Of a stretch of 64,000 nt of DNA, positions 55,509 through 64,000 are shown one piece after another. The notes beneath the pieces were generated by a model. It made no database searches. It saw only the letters and a program-made list of their open reading frames with translations, and was not told the DNA's origin. Positions within the stretch are counted from its first letter, which is position 1; every line of letters begins with the position of its first letter. Both the position numbers and the translations under genes were made by a program. This DNA is from Streptomyces sp. NRRL B-24085 (GTDB lineage Bacteria; Actinomycetota; Actinomycetes; Streptomycetales; Streptomycetaceae), in NCBI RefSeq assembly GCF_001282115.1, contig NZ_LJBR01000008.1:1-64000 (forward strand). Reading direction: 5' to 3'.

Positions 55509-57878
55509 GTGGCCGAGGCGGCAGACTTCCAGGGGACGAGTCCCTCACCTGCCCGCCGCTGGCTGCGGCGCACGGGGGCCCTGCTCGCAGGGGCTCCTCT
55601 GCTGGCCGGTCTGTGCCAGTTCACCGCCGCGGCGCCCGCCGAGGCCGCCGACAGCTCCGGGTCCGTCTCCGTCGCGGTCGACACGCTCAGCCCGAGTGCG
55701 CCTACGGAGGGTGACACGCTCACCGTGTCGGGGACGGTGACCAACAACGGCAAGCAGGCCGTCTCGGCCGCCCACGTGGGACTGCGGGTCGGCCCGGAGC
55801 TGAACACCCGCTCGTCGATCGACAGGGTCAGCGGAGACGGGGACTCGCTTCAGGGCGACACGGGCTCCGAGGTCGGCGGGAAGTACGAGGCGAAGTTCGC
55901 GAAGCTGACCCCCGGGGTGGCCCAGCCCTTCACCATCTCCGTCCCGGTCGACGACTTGGACCTCGGTGACGCCGGCGTCTACCAGTTCGCCGTCTCGGTG
56001 TCGGGCAGGACCGCGGCCCAGCCGTGGGACCAGCCTCTGGGCATCCAGCGGACCTTCCTGCCCTGGCAGTCCGACGAGGCGCACACGAAGACGAAGACGA
56101 CGTTCCTGTGGCCGTTGATCTCCACCGTGCACATGACGGCGGAGACCGGCTCGAACGCCCAGCAGACACCGGTCTTCCTCAACGACGACCTCGCCGAGGA
56201 GATCTCGGCGGGTGGCCGCCTGGACCAGATGCTGTCGCTGGGCGAGAACCTGGACGTCACGTGGGTGATCGATCCGGACCTGCTGGCGTCCGTCGACGCG
56301 ATGACCCGCAGCTACCGGATCCAGGGCGAGGGCGACACCACCACCGCCGGCACCCACCAGGCACTCGCCAAGCAGTGGCTGGCCCGGCTGCAGACAGCGG
56401 TGGAGGACAAGGAGGTCGTCGCGCTCCCCTTCGCCGATCCCGACCTCGCCTCCCTCGCCCACAACGGCACGAGCGTCACCGGCTCGCTCAGCCACCTCCA
56501 CGAGGCCACCGACGTCGCCGCCACCACGGTGCGGACCGTACTCCACGTGACACCGAGCACCGACTTCGCATGGCCCGTGAACGGCGCGGTGGACCCCGCC
56601 ATCGTCAAGGTCGCCACCTCCGCCGGAGCCGACAAGGTGATCGCCCGCAGCGACAGCCTCCAGGAGACCGCCGGACTGTCGTACACACCTTCCGCGGCCC
56701 GCCCCATCGGCGGCGGCACCACGGCGGTCGTCGCGGACGCGCGGCTGTCCACGGTCTTCCAGGGCGATCTGACGAAGGCCTCGTCCGCCACGCTCGCCGT
56801 GCAGCGCTTCCTCGCCCAGAGCCTCGCCCTCGACCTCCAGACGGACAAGCAGCGCAGCATCGTCGTCGCCCCGCAGCGCATGCCCACGGCCGCCCAGGCG
56901 GACGCCATGGCCGAGGCGATCACCGCGCTGCAGGGCGGCAACTGGTCGCAGTCCCAGAAGCTCACGGCGGCGGCCGCGGCCAAGCCGGACCCCGAGGCCA
57001 CCACCAAGGTGCCCTCCGCGTCCGCCTACCCCGCCTCGCTGCGCAAGCAGCAACTGCCGAAGTGGGCCTTCCAGCAGATCGCCAGCACGCAGAACAAGCT
57101 CGACAACTTCAAGGTGATCCTCTCCGACCAGTCCCGCGTCGTGACCCCCTTCGGACGGGCCATGAACCGCGAGATGTCCACGTCGTGGCGGGGCCGCGCC
57201 ACCGAGGCGAGCAGCTTCCGCGCGGACGTCGAGGCCTACCTGGACGAGCTGATCTCCCAGGTGAGCCTGATCGACAAGTCGGAGACCAAGCTCTCCGGAC
57301 GCAGCGCCACGATCCCCGTGACGGTCCAGAACAATCTGGTGCAGGGAGTGGAGCACCTGAGGCTGCGGCTGACCTCGCTGAGCCCGAACCGGCTCGAGAT
57401 CGGCGGCTCCTCCTACTACGAGCAGCAGGTCGAGGTCTCCGGCGGCCACAGCCAGACGGTGAAGTTCACCACGACGGCCAACGCCAACGGCAAGGCCTCG
57501 GTGATCGCCCAGTTGTACACCGAGGACGGCCAGCCCTACGGCGAGCCCGTCCGGTTCGACGTGAAGGTCACCGAGTTCACGGCCACGGTCATGCTGGTCA
57601 TCGGTGGCGGCGTCCTGCTGCTGGTGCTGGCAGGATTCCGGATGTACACCCAGCGCAAGCGCGCGGCCGCCCGTGAGGCCGAGCAGAACGGGCCCGACGA
57701 GGAGGCGGGTGCAGCCGTGGACGGTCCGGAGAACCCGGAAGGCTCCGAGGACCGTCTCAAGGAAGAGTCCGGCACCGGACCCCGGGCCGACGACCCGGAG
57801 CAGCCGAGTGACCTGACAGCGGACACCGCAGCGGAAAGCGCCGACCCGTCCGGCACGGGTGAGAGAGTGGACCGTTGA
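55509..57878 (+). CDS. DUF6049 family exported membrane-anchored protein
   Basis: 789 residues. Signal peptide at residues 15-48 (RRWLRRTGALLAGAPLLAGLCQFTAAAPAEA), a large extracellular part with beta-sandwich-like repeats (VSVAVDTLSPSAPTEGDTLTVSGTVTNNG, AKFAKLTPGVAQPFTISV), one membrane segment near residue 700 (VMLVIGGGVLLLVLAGF), and a 70-residue charged cytoplasmic tail. Actinobacterial family next to murJ, probably a wall-biosynthesis partner; function is unknown. GTG 55509 start. Confidence 0.85.
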   Translation: MAEAADFQGTSPSPARRWLRRTGALLAGAPLLAGLCQFTAAAPAEAADSSGSVSVAVDTLSPSAPTEGDTLTVSGTVTNNGKQAVSAAHVGLRVGPELNTRSSIDRVSGDGDSLQGDTGSEVGGKYEAKFAKLTPGVAQPFTISVPVDDLDLGDAGVYQFAVSVSGRTAAQPWDQPLGIQRTFLPWQSDEAHTKTKTTFLWPLISTVHMTAETGSNAQQTPVFLNDDLAEEISAGGRLDQMLSLGENLDVTWVIDPDLLASVDAMTRSYRIQGEGDTTTAGTHQALAKQWLARLQTAVEDKEVVALPFADPDLASLAHNGTSVTGSLSHLHEATDVAATTVRTVLHVTPSTDFAWPVNGAVDPAIVKVATSAGADKVIARSDSLQETAGLSYTPSAARPIGGGTTAVVADARLSTVFQGDLTKASSATLAVQRFLAQSLALDLQTDKQRSIVVAPQRMPTAAQADAMAEAITALQGGNWSQSQKLTAAAAAKPDPEATTKVPSASAYPASLRKQQLPKWAFQQIASTQNKLDNFKVILSDQSRVVTPFGRAMNREMSTSWRGRATEASSFRADVEAYLDELISQVSLIDKSETKLSGRSATIPVTVQNNLVQGVEHLRLRLTSLSPNRLEIGGSSYYEQQVEVSGGHSQTVKFTTTANANGKASVIAQLYTEDGQPYGEPVRFDVKVTEFTATVMLVIGGGVLLLVLAGFRMYTQRKRAAAREAEQNGPDEEAGAAVDGPENPEGSEDRLKEESGTGPRADDPEQPSDLTADTAAESADPSGTGERVDR

Positions 57879-57922
57879 GGATGTCGTGGCCGGTGGGCCC
57901 GGGACGATGAGGTGGGGTAACC

Positions 57923-60193
57923 ATGAACGCGCCGTACGACGGTGATCGCGGTCAGGGCGCGGACAACTCGGGTCGCCCCGAGGGGCCGCCGCCCGAGCAC
58001 GACCAGGTGCCGCCGCAGGCTCCCGCGGACATGTACCTCCAGGACGCCTACGACCAGGACCCCTACCGGGCACAGGACCTGCATGCCCAGGACCCGGTCG
58101 CCGAGGCCCTCTACGACCGTGCCGCGCACCCCCCGCCGCCGCCCGGCACCCATCAGCCGCAGCAGCCGCTGTACTCCCAGCCGCCGCAGTCTCCCTACGC
58201 GCCGGACCCGCACGTGTGGGCGCAGACCCCGGCTCCCGAGCCGGAGGGCCCGACGCAGTACCTGCCGTACGGCGACGACCCCCGCACCACGCAGTTCGTG
58301 GGGGTCGACGACCTGGTGAGCCAGGCCGGCGAGGAGCGGCACGAGCCGGACGCGTTCGCCCACCTCTTCCGCGACCAGCAGCAGCGTGGCGGCCGGCCGA
58401 CGGACCCCCCGTCGGTACCGGCGCCGGGCGGGCCGGTGCAGCCACCGCAGTTCCAGGCTCCCGTGGCGGCCGCGCCCTCGGCCGACGAGACCATGAACCT
58501 GGGGACCGCGCCGGTCGTGCCCGAGGCGGTCTCCGAAGCTCCCGCCGCCCCCGCGAAGAAGGGCGGCAAGGCGACGGGCCTGCTGAAGTCGAGCGCCGTG
58601 ATGGCGGCCGGCACGATGGTCTCGCGTCTGACCGGCTTCATCCGTTCGGCACTCATCGTCTCGGCCCTCGGCACCGCCTTCCTGGGCGACTCCTTCCAGG
58701 TGGCCTACCAGCTACCGACCATGATCTACATCCTCACCGTCGGCGGCGGCCTGAACTCCGTCTTCGTGCCGCAGCTCGTACGCGCCATGAAGGAGGACGA
58801 CGACGGCGGCGAGGCCTTCGCGAACCGGCTGCTGACCCTCGTCATGGTGGCTCTCGCCCTGCTCACCGCGCTCACCATGTTCGCGGCACCGCTCCTGGTG
58901 CGGGCCCTGTCGAACCCCGTGGCGACCAACCCCGCGGCCAACGACGTCGCCATCACCTTCACCCGCTACTTCCTGCCCTCCATCTTCTTCATGGGCATCC
59001 ACGTGGTGATGGGGCAGATCCTCAACGCGCGCGGCAAGTTCGGCGCGATGATGTGGACCCCCGTCCTCAACAACATCGTCATCATCGTGACGCTCGCGAT
59101 GTTCCTGTACGTCTACGGCACCGCCGGGCGCTCCGGCATGAGCGTCACGAACATCCCGCCGGAGGGCCAGCGGCTGCTCGGCGTGGGCATTCTGCTCGGC
59201 CTCGTGGTGCAGGCCCTCGCGATGATCCCGTATCTGCGCGAGACCGGGTTCCGGCTGCGCCTGCGCTTCGACTGGAAGGGCCACGGCCTCGGCAAGGCCG
59301 CGATGCTCGCGAAGTGGACCATCCTGTTCGTCCTCGCCAACCAGGCGGGCGCCCTGGTCGTCACCCAGCTCGCCACCGCGGCCGTCGCCGACACCAAGAT
59401 CCCCGGCACCGGCTTCAGCGCCTACGCCAACGCCCAGCTGATCTGGGGCCTTCCGCAGGCCATCATCACCGTCTCGTTGATGGCCGCACTGCTGCCGCGC
59501 ATCTCCCGCTCGGCCGCGGAGGACGACGCCGGCGCGGTCCGCGACGACATCTCGCAGGGCCTGCGCACCACCGCGGTCGCCATCGTGCCCATCGCCTTCG
59601 GCTTCCTCTCGCTCGGCATCCCGATGTGCACGCTGATCTTCGGTGCCTCCAGCACCGGCGCCGCCACGAACATGGGGTACATGCTGATGGCCTTCGGCCT
59701 CGGTCTGATCCCCTATTCGGTCCAGTACGTCGTCCTGCGCGCCTTCTACGCCTACGAGGACACCCGGACGCCCTTCTACAACACCGTCATCGTGGCGGCC
59801 GTCAACGCCGCTGCCTCCGCCGCCTGTTACGCCCTGCTGCCGCCCCGCTGGGCCGTGGTCGGCATGGCCGCCTCGTACGGTCTCGCGTACGCGATCGGTG
59901 TCGGCGTCGCCTGGAACCGGCTGCGCAAGCGCCTCGGCGGCGACCTGGACGGCAACCGCGTCCTGCGCACCTACGCCCGCCTCTGCATCGCCTCCGTCCC
60001 GGCGGCCCTGCTCAGCGGGGTGGCCTGCTACGGCATCGGTCACTCGCTCGGCCAGGGCGTCGTCGGTTCGTTCGCCGCGCTGATCGCGGGTGGTGCGGTT
60101 CTGCTCGGGGTCTTCTTCGTCGCCGCCCGCAGGATGCGGATCGAGGAGCTGAACTCGTTGGTCGGCATGGCCCGGGGGCGTCTGGGGCGCTGA
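57923..60193 (+). CDS. murJ: lipid II flippase MurJ
   Basis: 756 residues. The first 200 are a Pro/Gln-rich cytoplasmic tail. The MOP-family core has 14 or so membrane segments: MAAGTMVSRLTGFIRSALIVSALG, DSFQVAYQLPTMIYILTVGGGLNSVFVPQLVRAM, FTRYFLPSIFFMGIHVVMGQILNARGKFGAMMWTPVLNN. It flips lipid II outward. ATG 57923 follows GGGG. The downstream pseudokinase gene encodes the domain that, in mycobacteria, is fused to MurJ. Confidence 0.95.
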   Translation: MNAPYDGDRGQGADNSGRPEGPPPEHDQVPPQAPADMYLQDAYDQDPYRAQDLHAQDPVAEALYDRAAHPPPPPGTHQPQQPLYSQPPQSPYAPDPHVWAQTPAPEPEGPTQYLPYGDDPRTTQFVGVDDLVSQAGEERHEPDAFAHLFRDQQQRGGRPTDPPSVPAPGGPVQPPQFQAPVAAAPSADETMNLGTAPVVPEAVSEAPAAPAKKGGKATGLLKSSAVMAAGTMVSRLTGFIRSALIVSALGTAFLGDSFQVAYQLPTMIYILTVGGGLNSVFVPQLVRAMKEDDDGGEAFANRLLTLVMVALALLTALTMFAAPLLVRALSNPVATNPAANDVAITFTRYFLPSIFFMGIHVVMGQILNARGKFGAMMWTPVLNNIVIIVTLAMFLYVYGTAGRSGMSVTNIPPEGQRLLGVGILLGLVVQALAMIPYLRETGFRLRLRFDWKGHGLGKAAMLAKWTILFVLANQAGALVVTQLATAAVADTKIPGTGFSAYANAQLIWGLPQAIITVSLMAALLPRISRSAAEDDAGAVRDDISQGLRTTAVAIVPIAFGFLSLGIPMCTLIFGASSTGAATNMGYMLMAFGLGLIPYSVQYVVLRAFYAYEDTRTPFYNTVIVAAVNAAASAACYALLPPRWAVVGMAASYGLAYAIGVGVAWNRLRKRLGGDLDGNRVLRTYARLCIASVPAALLSGVACYGIGHSLGQGVVGSFAALIAGGAVLLGVFFVAARRMRIEELNSLVGMARGRLGR

Positions 60194-60312
60194 GCCAGGG
60201 GTACGCGCACAACCATCGTCCGCCACCGTGTGTCGTGCATAGCGGCGGACTGTGGGCACAATTGGATTCTGCGTCGCACGGCGCGCAATGAATGGGGAGG
60301 CAGGGAACGACG

Positions 60313-62025
60313 GTGGCGGAACGGAGCACGGCTGCCGTCGACGTGGCAGACACCAGCGGTGACCAACCGCTGACCGCCCAGGCGGACCAGTCCACGGCCG
60401 ACGGCGTGGCCAAGAACCGGGAGCGGGACACGGAAGACGTCGAGGCACAGGGGAGTGGCGGGACCGAGAGTCCTGGCAAGGCGTCACCGCCGGAGCTGCA
60501 CAGCGGCCACAAACTCGCCAGACGCTACCGTCTCGAGGAATGCGTCACCCGTCTGGACGGGTTCAGCAGTTGGCGTGCCGTCGACGAGAAACTCCGTCGG
60601 GCCGTCGGCGTGCACATCCTGCCCGCCGACCATGCGCGGGCGCGCTCCGTCCTGGCCGCGGCCCGTTCCTCGGCGCTGCTGGGTGACCCGCGCTTCGTCC
60701 AGGTCCTGGACGCCGTCGAGGAGAACGACCTCGTCTATGTCGTCCACGAGTGGCTGCCCGACGCCACCGAGCTCACCACCCTCCTCGCCCCGGGCCCGCT
60801 GGAGGTGTACGACGCCTACCAGATGGTCAGTCAGGTGGCGTCCGCCATGGCCGCGGCCCACCGCGAGGGCCTCGCGCACCTGCGGCTGAATCCGAACGCG
60901 GTCCTGCGCACGTCGAGCGGACAGTGGCGCATCCGCGGCCTCGCCGTGAACGCCGCGCTGCGCGGCGTCGTTTCGGAGACCCCGCAGCGCACGGACACCG
61001 AGGCGATCGGCGCTCTCCTGTACGCGGCGCTCACCCAGCGGTGGCCATACGAGAGCGACGCCTACGGTCTGGCCGGCCTCCCCAAGGACGTGGGTCTCAT
61101 CGCCCCCGACCAGGTGCGGGCGGGTGTCCACCGCGGGCTGTCCGAGCTGGCCATGCGCGCCCTCGCCAACGACGGGGCGACCGCCTCCCGGCACGAGTCG
61201 GCGTGCACCACGCCCGAGGAACTGGTCAAGGCGATCGGGGAGATGCCCCGCATTCGCCCGCCGGAGCCGGCTTTCACGGCCCCTCCCGAGTACCAGCGCA
61301 CGACGTACCAGCAGGGCACGTACGGCCGCCCGGCACCGCCCGGTGTCACCCAGCCCGTGGCGCCCCCGCCACCGCCGCTGCAGAGCCGCACCGGCCGGGC
61401 CCTGAAGTGGGCCGTCTCGGCGCTCCTCATCGCCGCGCTGGGGCTCGGCAGTTGGCAGCTCGCGGACGCCCTGATGGACCGGGGCGGCACGTCGGACGAG
61501 AACCAGACGCAGACGACCGACGACGGCGACAAGAACAGCACCGCGCCGAAGCCGACGAAGACCCTCAGCATCGAGAACGCCCAGGAGTACGTGGCCGAGG
61601 GCGACGCCCAGCACCCCGCCGACGTGAAGCTGACGTACGACGGCAGCATGACGACGGGATGGCGGACCAGCAGTTACAAGGACGGTCCGAAGATAGTGAT
61701 CAAGCCCGGCGTCGGCATCGTCTACGACCTCGGTTCCGCGCAGGAGGTGTCGGCCGCCACGCTGTCGTTCCGGTACGGCGGCGACCACACCACGGCCAAG
61801 CTGTACGCCTCGGACTCGCTCACGCCGTCCTCGCTGGACTCCCTGGACGAAATCGGTTCGGCCACGACGAACGGCACCACGGCCACGGTGAAGGTCGGCA
61901 AGCCGGTGAAGTCGCGGTACGTCCTGGTGTGGCTCACCGCGCTCCCTTACTCCGGAGCCGACTCCGCGAACTACAGCTACCCCGGCTACAAGCAGGCCAT
62001 CACCAACGTGAAGTTCACCGGCTGA
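60313..62025 (+). CDS. MurJ-linked pseudokinase with extracellular C-terminal domain
   Basis: 570 residues. Residues 70-300 fold like a Ser/Thr kinase, but all catalytic signatures are altered: the VAIK Lys is His (VGVHIL), HRDxKPxN is HLRLNPNA, and DFG is GLA. It is therefore a pseudokinase. A Pro-rich linker, one membrane segment (WAVSALLIAALGLGSWQLA) and a discoidin-like extracellular domain follow. In mycobacteria the equivalent domain of MviN binds a FHA protein and regulates lipid II flipping. GTG 60313 is preferred over ATG 60292. Confidence 0.88.
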   Translation: MAERSTAAVDVADTSGDQPLTAQADQSTADGVAKNRERDTEDVEAQGSGGTESPGKASPPELHSGHKLARRYRLEECVTRLDGFSSWRAVDEKLRRAVGVHILPADHARARSVLAAARSSALLGDPRFVQVLDAVEENDLVYVVHEWLPDATELTTLLAPGPLEVYDAYQMVSQVASAMAAAHREGLAHLRLNPNAVLRTSSGQWRIRGLAVNAALRGVVSETPQRTDTEAIGALLYAALTQRWPYESDAYGLAGLPKDVGLIAPDQVRAGVHRGLSELAMRALANDGATASRHESACTTPEELVKAIGEMPRIRPPEPAFTAPPEYQRTTYQQGTYGRPAPPGVTQPVAPPPPPLQSRTGRALKWAVSALLIAALGLGSWQLADALMDRGGTSDENQTQTTDDGDKNSTAPKPTKTLSIENAQEYVAEGDAQHPADVKLTYDGSMTTGWRTSSYKDGPKIVIKPGVGIVYDLGSAQEVSAATLSFRYGGDHTTAKLYASDSLTPSSLDSLDEIGSATTNGTTATVKVGKPVKSRYVLVWLTALPYSGADSANYSYPGYKQAITNVKFTG

Positions 62026-62056
62026 GAACTCACCGCAGACAAGGGGAGGGGGTCCG

Positions 62057-62782
62057 ATGGCAGATGACACCGCGTACGGCGACACCAGCGATCAGGACCT
62101 CCTGGCCCGTCATGTAGAGGGCGACCCCGACGCTTTCGGTGAACTCGTGCGGCGGCACCGGGACCGGCTCTGGGCCGTCGCCCTGCGCACGCTCGGGGAC
62201 CGCGAGGAAGCCGCTGACGCCGTGCAGGACGCGCTGGTGTCCGCCTACCGGGCCGCGCACACCTTCCGCGGTCAGTCGGCGGTCACGACCTGGCTGCACC
62301 GGATCACGGTCAACGCCTGCCTGGACCGGGCCCGGAAGGCCGCCTCGCGCAAGACGTCCCCGGTGGACGACACCGAGCGCCTGGAGCAGCTCCTGGAGCC
62401 GCACGAGGAGGCATCGGCGCCCGCCGAACGCAACGACCTCCACCGCCAGCTCGTGGAGGCCCTCGGCACGCTCCCACCCGACCAGCGTGCCGCCCTCGTT
62501 CTCGTGGACATGCAGGGCTACCCCGTCGCCGAGGCCGCCAGCATGCTCGACGTGCCGACGGGGACGGTGAAAAGCCGCTGCGCCCGGGGTAGAGCCAGAC
62601 TGCTCCCGCTTCTCACCCATCTGCGGCCGGAAAACGCCGGAGCAGGCAGAGAAGCGGCCGTCGGACGGAACCGGACGCAGGAGACATCCGTCCCACCCGC
62701 AGCGGGACCTCCCTCGGACGGCTCGCCGGATTCGGGATCAAGCGATTCAGCCGCAGTGAAGGGCGGAGGTGGGCGAGCGTGA
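62057..62782 (+). CDS. sigM: ECF RNA polymerase sigma factor SigM
   Basis: 241 residues: region 2 DQDLLARHVEGDPDAFGELVRRHRDRLWAVALRTLGDREEAADAVQDALVSAYRAAHTFRGQSAVTTWLHRITVNACLDRAR and region 4 ALGTLPPDQRAALVLVDMQGYPVAEAASMLDVPTGTVKSRCARGRARL. The C-terminal 60 residues are a disordered tail. Location next to trxB mirrors SigM of mycobacteria. Coupled to the downstream anti-sigma gene by a GTGA overlap. Confidence 0.93.
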   Translation: MADDTAYGDTSDQDLLARHVEGDPDAFGELVRRHRDRLWAVALRTLGDREEAADAVQDALVSAYRAAHTFRGQSAVTTWLHRITVNACLDRARKAASRKTSPVDDTERLEQLLEPHEEASAPAERNDLHRQLVEALGTLPPDQRAALVLVDMQGYPVAEAASMLDVPTGTVKSRCARGRARLLPLLTHLRPENAGAGREAAVGRNRTQETSVPPAAGPPSDGSPDSGSSDSAAVKGGGGRA

Positions 62783-63675
62783 CTTCCACGACAGACACAG
62801 ACGGGCACCCGGACGTCGCGGAGATCTCCGACCTCACCGAAGGCATCCTCTCCCCTTCCAAGACCGCGGACGTACGCCGTCATCTGGACGAGTGCGAACT
62901 CTGCGCGGATGTGCACGCCTCGCTGGAGGAGATCCGCGGTCTGCTCGGCACGCTGCCGGGACCGCCCCAGATGCCCGCCGACGTCGCCGGCAGGATCGAC
63001 GCCGCTCTCGCCGCGGAGGCACTCCTCCAGGCAACTGCTCCTGAAGCCGTGAACGACCAGGCACCGATCGAGAGTGCGCGTGTTTCACGTGAAACATCGC
63101 CCACCGCCGACCGTCCCACGGGGCATGCCCGCACCTCCAGCACCGGCCCCGGCCGCAAAGACCGTCGGAGGAACGGACGCCGAAAGGTCGCCGTCCTCGG
63201 AGCCGTCTTCACCGTCGCCGCACTGGGATTCGGCTCCGTCCTGCTGTCGTCGTTGGACGACGGCAAGCCGAACGACACGGCACACGGGCAGACCACGACC
63301 TCCGCCGACACCTTCTCCGCGAGCGGACTCGAGAAGCAGGTGTCGGACCTGCTCACCGAGAAGAGCACGAGCGGCGGTTCCCGGGCTCCGCGCAGCAGCA
63401 TGGGCGCGGCGCAGAACGTCCCCGGCTCCGAGGATCCCCGCGTCCTGGTGACACCCGAGGTTCCCCAGTGCATCCAGAAGGGCCTGCACACCAGCGACGC
63501 CCCGCTCGCGACCGAGAACGGCGTCTATCAGGGCACGGACGCCATCCTGGTCGTGCTGCGTGATCCCTCCGACGGCACCCGGATCGCCGCCTACATCGTG
63601 GATGCGTCGTGCGTGAAGAACGCGCCGACCGGCACTGCGAAGGTTCTCCTGAAGCGCTCCTACGCCCACTCCTGA
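62779..63675 (+). CDS. anti-sigma factor for SigM (ZAS-type, membrane-anchored)
   Basis: 298 residues. The N-terminal cytoplasmic part has HLDECELC (H-X3-C-X2-C), the zinc-associated anti-sigma motif. One membrane segment near residue 145 (VAVLGAVFTVAALGFGSVLL) is followed by an extracytoplasmic sensor domain. It overlaps the sigM stop (GTGA), the usual sigma/anti-sigma order. A perfect parS lies in its linker coding sequence (residues VSRET). Confidence 0.9.
   Translation: MTSTTDTDGHPDVAEISDLTEGILSPSKTADVRRHLDECELCADVHASLEEIRGLLGTLPGPPQMPADVAGRIDAALAAEALLQATAPEAVNDQAPIESARVSRETSPTADRPTGHARTSSTGPGRKDRRRNGRRKVAVLGAVFTVAALGFGSVLLSSLDDGKPNDTAHGQTTTSADTFSASGLEKQVSDLLTEKSTSGGSRAPRSSMGAAQNVPGSEDPRVLVTPEVPQCIQKGLHTSDAPLATENGVYQGTDAILVVLRDPSDGTRIAAYIVDASCVKNAPTGTAKVLLKRSYAHS
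63081..63096. promoter_or_regulatory. parS site inside the anti-sigma coding sequence
   Basis: Perfect TGTTTCACGTGAAACA within a coding region. It is read as V-S-R-E-T in a low-complexity linker, where sequence constraints are low. Confidence 0.92.
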
Positions 63676-63746
63676 ACGAGCACGCTTCGTCTCCGTCCCG
63701 CGTGGTAATGCGTACGGTGTGGCCTCTCCGTGTGCCCGGACACACC

Positions 63747-63773
63747 GGGAATGCGCGCCCCTTAGGATCCGTT
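63747..63773 (+). promoter_or_regulatory. SigR-type promoter of trxB
   Basis: GGGAAT at 63747-63752 and GTT at 63771-63773 with 18-base spacing, a match to the thiol-stress sigma R consensus (GGAAT-N18-GTT) known for trxBA in S. coelicolor. The GTG of trxB is 71 bases downstream. Confidence 0.88.
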
Positions 63774-63843
63774 GGGTGGGGTGAGAGTTCTGCGAGGGGC
63801 TCCACCGGTCCGACGACGCAGTCCAGAGACGAGGAACCAAGCC

Positions 63844-64000
63844 GTGAGCGACGTCCGTAACGTGATCATCATCGGCTCCGGGCCCGCCGGCTACACGGCG
63901 GCGCTCTACACCGCGCGCGCGTCGCTGAAGCCGCTGGTGTTCGAGGGCGCCGTCACCGCCGGTGGCGCGCTGATGAACACCACCGAGGTGGAGAACTTCC
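63844..64000 (+). CDS. trxB: thioredoxin reductase (3' truncated by window edge)
   Basis: The first 52 residues are present: [22 protein letters not shown] is the FAD-binding GxGxxG motif and [15 protein letters not shown] follows, as in TrxB. GTG 63844 follows GAGGAA. It uses NADPH to reduce thioredoxin. The SigR promoter upstream places it in the oxidative thiol-stress regulon. Confidence 0.96.
   Translation, partial: MSDVRNVIIIGSGPAGYTAALYTARASLKPLVFEGAVTAGGALMNTTEVENF

Noticed and set aside
55545-58445. Minus-strand frame of 966 codons over the DUF6049 and murJ genes
   Set aside because: Antisense shadow; no conserved motif, while the plus strand encodes recognisable proteins.

Overview
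The window is chromosomal DNA from a Streptomyces species. It has very high GC, typical Streptomyces codon use, the ssgA/ssgR sporulation pair, a fused CydDC exporter under a Rex-type operator, an ECF sigma/anti-sigma pair next to trxB, and many copies of the actinomycete parS palindrome (TGTTTCACGTGAAACA). Gene order (kptA, cydABDC, hisC, thiC, ssgA/ssgR, ptpA, dnaB, rplI-rpsR-ssb-rpsF, femX, a class A PBP, ino1, cca, murJ, sigM, trxB) is the one expected just to one side of oriC. The origin and dnaA are therefore probably a few genes beyond the right end. That is inference; oriC itself is not in the window.

Layout. 1-5 kb: the end of an alpha/beta hydrolase-SDR fusion, a metal-dependent hydrolase and a MerR regulator in an overlapping operon, then kptA, a hypothetical gene, an F420-type oxidoreductase and a HAD phosphatase. 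6-12 kb: the cydA-cydB-cydDC cytochrome bd operon on the minus strand, with a Rex operator upstream. 12-17 kb: hisC, a LacI-type regulator, a metallophosphoesterase and a small membrane protein. 17.4-19.7 kb: two orphan genes (a beta-propeller-like protein and a lipoprotein) bracketed by three direct copies of the thiC 3' end. This looks like a site of repeated integration and is the most unusual structure in the window. 19.6-21.5 kb: thiC with a TPP riboswitch whose long P3 arm contains a near-parS palindrome. 21.6-30 kb: YibE/F membrane protein, ssgA and ssgR, small membrane proteins, a cupin, ptpA, a PLP lyase, LysR and Nudix genes.

30-39 kb: a globin-reductase, a HAD phosphatase, a double GNAT protein, a divergent MFS/MarR pair, a GNAT, a serine hydrolase and dnaB. 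Between dnaB and a MATE transporter lies a cluster of DnaA boxes, one of them inside the MATE promoter. 41-43 kb: rpsF-ssb-rpsR-rplI. 43-50 kb: cell-wall genes (femX, a PLP racemase-fold protein, a GT87 glycosyltransferase and a class A PBP). 50-55 kb: a PadR regulator with a palindromic operator, ino1, an MFS transporter and the CCA-adding enzyme. 55-64 kb: a co-directional envelope/stress block made of a DUF6049 exported protein, MurJ, a pseudokinase, SigM and its anti-sigma factor, ending in trxB behind a SigR-type promoter.

At least ten perfect and three near-perfect parS sites are spread over the window. Four lie in extended palindromes that may also act as terminators, one overlaps the cydDC start codon, one lies inside the anti-sigma coding sequence and one inside the thiC riboswitch. 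No tRNA, rRNA, CRISPR array or insertion sequence was seen.
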